This document shows positions 6,993 to 10,085 of a stretch of DNA of 10,085 bases, piece after piece. The notes beneath the pieces were generated by a model, which saw nothing but the letters and a program-made list of their open reading frames with translations, had not been told where the DNA came from and did no database searches. The stretch lies in NCBI GenBank assembly GCA_030633795.1, contig DAOWCB010000026.1, positions 1 through 10,085 on the forward strand, written 5' to 3'. The position numbers were made by a program, and so were the translations under genes. The stretch's first letter is position 1, and the number at the start of each line of letters is the position of its first letter. The stretch is from Candidatus Aminicenantota bacterium (GTDB lineage Bacteria > Acidobacteriota > Aminicenantia > Aminicenantales > Aminicenantaceae).

Positions 6993-9479
6993 CTATATTA
7001 CGATATTGATTAACTTATTCTTGATGTATATCATCTTTTTTACTTCTTTGTCGCCGATAAGATTGCAGATTTTATCCAAACCCAGAGCTTTTTCTTTCAG
7101 CTCTTCCTCCTTTGTTTCTCTTTCAACTTCGAACCTATCCCTCAATTTCCCGTTGATCTGCACAACAATCGTCACCCGCTCTTCTTTTGCCAACTCCGGC
7201 TCATAGGAAGGCCAAGGAGTCTGCACCAGAAGCGTTTGGTATCCCATTTGTTCCCACAGTTCTTCGCAGATGTGAGGTGCAAACGGAGACAGGAGCAGGA
7301 TCATTTTTGCAACAGCCTCTCTAAGAAGCCCCTTGCCTTCATCGCTCTGTGTAAGACCTTCCTTTTCTGTCTTGATAAGGTTAAACAATTCCATGATCGA
7401 GCTTATCGCCGTGTTCAAATGATATCTTTTATCGATGTCTTCTGTAACTTTTCGGATCGTTTGGTGCATTTTGATCCTCAACGGGTGTATCTCGTCTGTC
7501 CCCGGTGAATAATCGGATTCTTCTGATGGAACTCCTCCCGAGAGGAAGGATTTGTTCTCTTGGAAAAAGAACCAAATGCGATTCAAAAAACGGTAACACC
7601 CCTCGATTCCCTTTTCATTCCAAGCAAATTCTTTTTCGGGAGGAGATGCAAAAAGGATGTAAAGTTTCACTGTGTCAGCTCCATAGTCCTTCACCATGTC
7701 GTCGGGATCCACAACATTACCTTTTGATTTGGACATCTTTGCCCCATCTTTTGTTACCATCCCTTGGGCAAGGAGTCGGGGAAAGGGTTCATCTATGCTT
7801 GTCAGGCCAGCATCTCTGAAAAACTTACAGAAAAATCGGGCATAAATCAGGTGCAGGATGGCATGTTCCACTCCACCAATGTAGAGGTCCACAGGAAGCC
7901 AGTAATTGACCGGTTGGGGATCGAAAGGAAGTTTGTTCTCCTCTGGGGAACAATACCGAAAGTAATACCAGGAAGAATCGAAAAAAGTATCCATCGTGTC
8001 TGTTTCTCTTCGGGCTTTCTCTCCACACTGTGGACATTTGGTTTGAACAAAACTTGTCGCATTCTCCAGTGGTGAACCCTCCTCCCCGGTAAATTCGACA
8101 TCCGGAGGAAGAGTAACCGGAAGATCCTCATACGGGACACCCACGATTCCGCATGTTGGGCAGTAAATAATCGGGATGGGCGTCCCCCAATACCGCTGGC
8201 GAGATATTCCCCAATCCCGAAGTCTGTACAGAATGCTTTTGCGTCCAAACCCATTCTCCTCTGCATACTGGGCCATTTTTTCAGATGCCTCTGTGGAGGG
8301 CAGACCAGAAAAGTTTTCGGAATCGACCACAAATCCCTTTCCTTCATAAGCCTCCTCCAGCTCTTCTGGAGGGGATTCTTTCTCCGGCACGATTACAACC
8401 CGGATAGACAAGTCGTATTTCTTTGCAAATTCAAAATCTCTTTGGTCGTGGGCAGGAACAGCCATGATCGCGCCTGTTCCGTATTCCATCAAAACATAGT
8501 TGGACACCCAAATCGGAATTTCTTCACCTGTAAAGGGATTGATCGCCTTTGTTTCAGTATCGATTCCCTGTTTTTCCATCTCTTCTGGATCTTTGCGCAT
8601 CCGTTGTTCAGCAGCACTCTTTGCGATCCACGCTTTTGATTTATCCTCATGGGCAGTACCTGCGATCAATTCCAATACTATAGGATGTTCGGGAGATAAC
8701 GCCATAAAGGTCGCGCCGAAAATCGTATCCACTCGGGTTGTGAAGATATCGATACTCTCAGAAGAACCGACGATAGGGAAGGAGATATGACCACCTGTGC
8801 TTTTTCCTATCCAATTTTTCTGCATCCGGAGAACATGTTCAGGCCATTTTTCCAGCGCTTCATGTCCGTAAAGGAGTTCTTCAGCATAATCCGTAATCCG
8901 CAAAAACCACTGTTCCATATCCTTCTGCGTTACATTCGTCTCGCAACGCCAGCATTTTTTTTCGATCACCTGCTCGTTGGCCAACACCGTTTGGCATGAA
9001 GAACACCAATTGATCCAGCTTTTCTTCCGATAGGCCAGGCCTTTTTCCAGCATCTTGAGGAATATCCATTGATTCCACCTGTAGTATTCCGGAAGACAGG
9101 TGTTTACCTCCCGAGACCAATCATAGCTGAATCCCAGTCTTTTCAACTGTTTCTTCATGTGGGAAATATTTCCTAGAGTCCACTTTTGAGGATGGATCCC
9201 TTGGGTTATGGCAGCATTTTCCGCAGGCATGCCCAATGCATCCCACCCGATGGGATGGATAACATTTAATCCTTTCATCATCTTGAACCGTGCTATCACA
9301 TCCCCGATGGCGTAATTTCGGACCTGCCCCATATGAATTCGTCCTGAGGGATAAGGATACATTTCTAAGCAATAGTATTTCGTTTTTTGCGGATCCTCAC
9401 AAAACGCAAACACTCCTTGATCTTCCCAAGTCTTCTGCCACTTTTTCTCTATGCGGCCAAAATTATAATCTTCCTTCAT
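6993..9479 (-). CDS. leuS: Leucyl-tRNA synthetase
   Basis: LeuRS charges tRNA-Leu and edits mischarged products. The 828 residues are of normal bacterial length. The class I signatures are HMGQ at 49-52 (usually HMGH) inside YPSGRIHMGQVRNY, and KMSKS at 581-585. The CP1 editing domain has TTRVDT (247-252) and GTGAIMAVPAHDQRDFEFA (334-352), with the conserved Asp at 345. Two zinc knuckles are visible: Cys159/162/176/179 and Cys440/443/482/485. GGVEHAILHLIYARFF (535-550) and the anticodon-binding SPFAPHICEELWE (731-743) are standard, and the C-terminal domain ends NKLINIVI. The start is ATG at 9479, with AGAGG 5 nt upstream. A longer reading from GTG at 9536 is excluded because it lies inside the promoter. 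First gene of leuS-lptE-holA. Confidence 0.97.
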   Translation of the reverse strand: MKEDYNFGRIEKKWQKTWEDQGVFAFCEDPQKTKYYCLEMYPYPSGRIHMGQVRNYAIGDVIARFKMMKGLNVIHPIGWDALGMPAENAAITQGIHPQKWTLGNISHMKKQLKRLGFSYDWSREVNTCLPEYYRWNQWIFLKMLEKGLAYRKKSWINWCSSCQTVLANEQVIEKKCWRCETNVTQKDMEQWFLRITDYAEELLYGHEALEKWPEHVLRMQKNWIGKSTGGHISFPIVGSSESIDIFTTRVDTIFGATFMALSPEHPIVLELIAGTAHEDKSKAWIAKSAAEQRMRKDPEEMEKQGIDTETKAINPFTGEEIPIWVSNYVLMEYGTGAIMAVPAHDQRDFEFAKKYDLSIRVVIVPEKESPPEELEEAYEGKGFVVDSENFSGLPSTEASEKMAQYAEENGFGRKSILYRLRDWGISRQRYWGTPIPIIYCPTCGIVGVPYEDLPVTLPPDVEFTGEEGSPLENATSFVQTKCPQCGEKARRETDTMDTFFDSSWYYFRYCSPEENKLPFDPQPVNYWLPVDLYIGGVEHAILHLIYARFFCKFFRDAGLTSIDEPFPRLLAQGMVTKDGAKMSKSKGNVVDPDDMVKDYGADTVKLYILFASPPEKEFAWNEKGIEGCYRFLNRIWFFFQENKSFLSGGVPSEESDYSPGTDEIHPLRIKMHQTIRKVTEDIDKRYHLNTAISSIMELFNLIKTEKEGLTQSDEGKGLLREAVAKMILLLSPFAPHICEELWEQMGYQTLLVQTPWPSYEPELAKEERVTIVVQINGKLRDRFEVERETKEEELKEKALGLDKICNLIGDKEVKKMIYIKNKLINIVI

Positions 9480-9520
9480 CGGTTCCTCTGTGTTTTTTTC
9501 AATATCTGAGGCAATCCTAA

Positions 9521-9549
9521 ATATTAGATTTCTCACCCTTAAATGTCAA
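9521..9549 (-). promoter_or_regulatory. Consensus sigma70-type promoter for leuS-lptE-holA
   Basis: On the minus strand, TTGACA (9549-9544) and TAATAT (9526-9521) are separated by exactly 17 nt. The -35 box is consensus and the -10 differs at one position. The start would be near 9514, giving a leader of about 35 nt with AGAGG (9489-9485) before the leuS ATG. The leader is too short for a T-box or peptide attenuator, so strong constitutive expression is likely. Confidence 0.8.
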
Positions 9550-9638
9550 GAATTTGCCCAGGAGCCAACCCCTCCCCCCTATCATTAAGGTGGATGCGAG
9601 GCCGTTTCCCGCAATATGGCCCATTTCGTGAATCATCC

Positions 9639-9656
9639 TCCCTGCCATGGCAGGGA
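9639..9656. repeat. 18-bp perfect palindrome
   Basis: TCCCTGCCATGGCAGGGA is self-complementary over 18 bp with no spacer. It is GC-rich compared with its surroundings. It could be a dimeric regulator site, an iterated genomic palindrome, or the stem of a small transcript ending at the hairpin just downstream. It lies about 90 bp upstream of the leuS -35 box. Confidence 0.6.
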
Positions 9657-9677
9657 TTTACTGGCAACGTCATCCGG

Positions 9678-9714
9678 AACACACTGTATTTTATCGTGTG
9701 TTTTTTTTTATTTT
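9678..9714 (+). terminator. Terminator-like hairpin, + strand
   Basis: AACACAC (9678-9684) pairs perfectly with GTGTGTT (9696-9702) around an 11-nt loop and is followed by an unbroken T-run to 9709, then ATTTT. The stem is short and only partly GC, so the terminator would be of modest strength. No + strand gene precedes it in this gap, so what it terminates is unclear. Confidence 0.5.
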
Positions 9715-9718
9715 GAGA

Positions 9719-9972
9719 GGTTCCTTTGAAAATGTGAAAATCGTTTTAAAAGGAGTGCGGCTATTTCCGTCCTGCGACCCAGGATGTTGTTGAGAAGTAA
9801 CTCGACTGTGGCAATCCGATGTGCAGGTCTGCCCGCATCCGGTGTTCCGACTGTGGGGAAAGTGGATGCGGGAGGAGACAAAGGGGGAGAAATAGTCGCA
9901 ATAGGTCTCCCTGAAGAGATTATAAAATCACAAAGATCCTACACCGCCCGTTATTTACTAAAATACCTGTAA
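9719..9972 (+). pseudogene. uvrA: Decayed 3' remnant of uvrA
   Basis: The last 33 codons (9871-9969, stop TAA 9970-9972) read as a good UvrA C-terminus: GGDKGGEIVAIGLPEE then IIKSQRSYTARYLLKYL. Compare the family pattern 'GPEGGDKGGEIVA.GTPEE...SYTG.YL'. Upstream, short pieces of the preceding UvrA segment occur in the right order but in different frames: FENVKIVLK (9725-9751), VVEK (9786-9797), NSTVAI (9799-9816) and IRCSD (9837-9851). They correspond to 'HFEDVKKLL', 'RLVEKGN', 'GNTVVVI' and 'VIKCADW'. The distance from FEN to GGD is about 17 nt longer than expected, so small insertions and deletions have broken the gene. The ABC ATPase domains are absent. UvrA is the damage sensor of nucleotide excision repair; this copy cannot work. 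The C-terminal match is firm; the upstream pieces are tentative. Confidence 0.72.
9832..9872. repeat. Inverted repeat inside the uvrA remnant
   Basis: CCCGCATCC (9832-9840) and GGATGCGGG (9864-9872) are perfect 9-bp inverted copies around a 23-nt loop. The right arm overlaps the direct 9-mer GTGGATGCG (9862-9870) also found at 9590-9598. The repeat sits where the reading frame of the uvrA remnant is disturbed. Confidence 0.5.
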
Positions 9973-9984
9973 AAACTCAGGCCT

Positions 9985-10085
9985 CTAGAATAATTTTGAA
10001 CATAAAGTAACGGCTGTTGTAAGAACGGTAGTCCAGAGAATAATACCGATGATGGTCCATCCCAAAAGTTTTGTTTTTTTGTTAA
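9985..10085 (-). CDS. C-terminal end of an unidentified membrane protein (partial)
   Basis: Read on the minus strand from the window edge, one frame is open for 32 codons and ends in TAG (9987-9985). It encodes NKKTKLLGWTIIG followed by IILWTTVLTTAVTLCSKLF: a lysine-rich, presumably cytoplasmic stretch and then one hydrophobic membrane-spanning helix up to the C-terminus. That layout is typical of the last helix of a transporter or other polytopic inner-membrane protein. The fragment is too short to name a family. It converges on the uvrA remnant, leaving 12 bp between the stop codons. The main evidence is the membrane-helix composition; a chance open frame of this length cannot be excluded. 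Confidence 0.4.
   Translation of the reverse strand, partial: NKKTKLLGWTIIGIILWTTVLTTAVTLCSKLF

Larger units (their letters stand above)
9550..9718. other. Intergenic region upstream of leuS, no gene seen
   Basis: This stretch has no convincing reading frame on either strand. It holds an 18-bp palindrome, a small hairpin with a T-tract, and one copy of the 9-mer GTGGATGCG (9590-9598) that recurs at 9862-9870. I see no tRNA, SRP RNA core or other known RNA. Confidence 0.5.

Noticed and set aside
9480..9520. T-box or leucine attenuator in front of leuS
   Set aside because: The leader after the -10 box is only about 35 nt, with no stem, terminator or Leu-rich peptide.
9480..9536. 19-residue N-terminal extension of leuS from GTG at 9536
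   Set aside because: The GTG lies between the -35 and -10 boxes of the promoter, and ATG at 9479 has a well-placed AGAGG and the family's normal N-terminus.
9550..9718. Known structured RNA (tRNA, SRP RNA, 6S, tmRNA) upstream of leuS
   Set aside because: No tRNA arms, no SRP core motif and no tmRNA ends were found; only the palindrome and the short hairpin stand out.
9784..9972. A 62-residue intact small protein on the + strand
   Set aside because: Only its last 33 residues resemble a protein (UvrA C-terminus). The rest has no family resemblance in that frame, whereas neighbouring frames hold UvrA-like pieces.

Overview
The window reads as an ordinary chromosomal stretch of a diderm (LPS-type outer membrane) bacterium of moderate GC, roughly mid-40s percent by eye. 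LptE and MurJ support the envelope type. I cannot assign a phylum. The order leuS-lptE-holA, then rpsT and murJ, recalls deltaproteobacterial-type chromosomes from memory, but this was not checked.

Layout. (1) Positions 1-2317, + strand: the end of a riboflavin operon, with the 3' part of ribD, then ribE (riboflavin synthase) and ribBA (bifunctional DHBP synthase/GTP cyclohydrolase II). The genes overlap or are closely spaced, so they are probably one transcript. The lumazine synthase gene ribH, which often follows, is absent. (2) 2318-3004, +: a small HEAT-repeat protein with its own sigma70-like promoter. (3) 5056-2997, -: murJ (lipid II flippase) then dtd (D-aminoacyl-tRNA deacylase), 8 bp apart; dtd ends convergently in the end of the HEAT gene. 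(4) 5118-5396, +: rpsT (ribosomal protein S20), divergent from murJ and with a clear promoter. (5) 9479-5374, -: leuS, lptE and holA as a tight operon behind a near-consensus promoter; holA overlaps the 3' end of rpsT by 23 bp. (6) 9550-10085: the only region without an intact gene. It holds an 18-bp perfect palindrome, a small terminator-like hairpin with no obvious gene to serve, a decayed uvrA 3' remnant whose last 33 codons are still readable, and the 3' end of a minus-strand gene for a membrane protein leaving the window.

The functions are housekeeping: flavin synthesis, peptidoglycan precursor export, LPS transport, tRNA charging and proofreading, the replication clamp loader and the small ribosomal subunit. 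I see no defence system, CRISPR array, transposase, tRNA or rRNA. The most unusual stretch is the intergenic region upstream of leuS, where a uvrA fragment is broken over all three frames. Two substitutions in otherwise standard enzymes also deserve a look: Gln in place of a metal-ligand His in the DHBP synthase half of RibBA, and HMGQ in place of HMGH in LeuRS.
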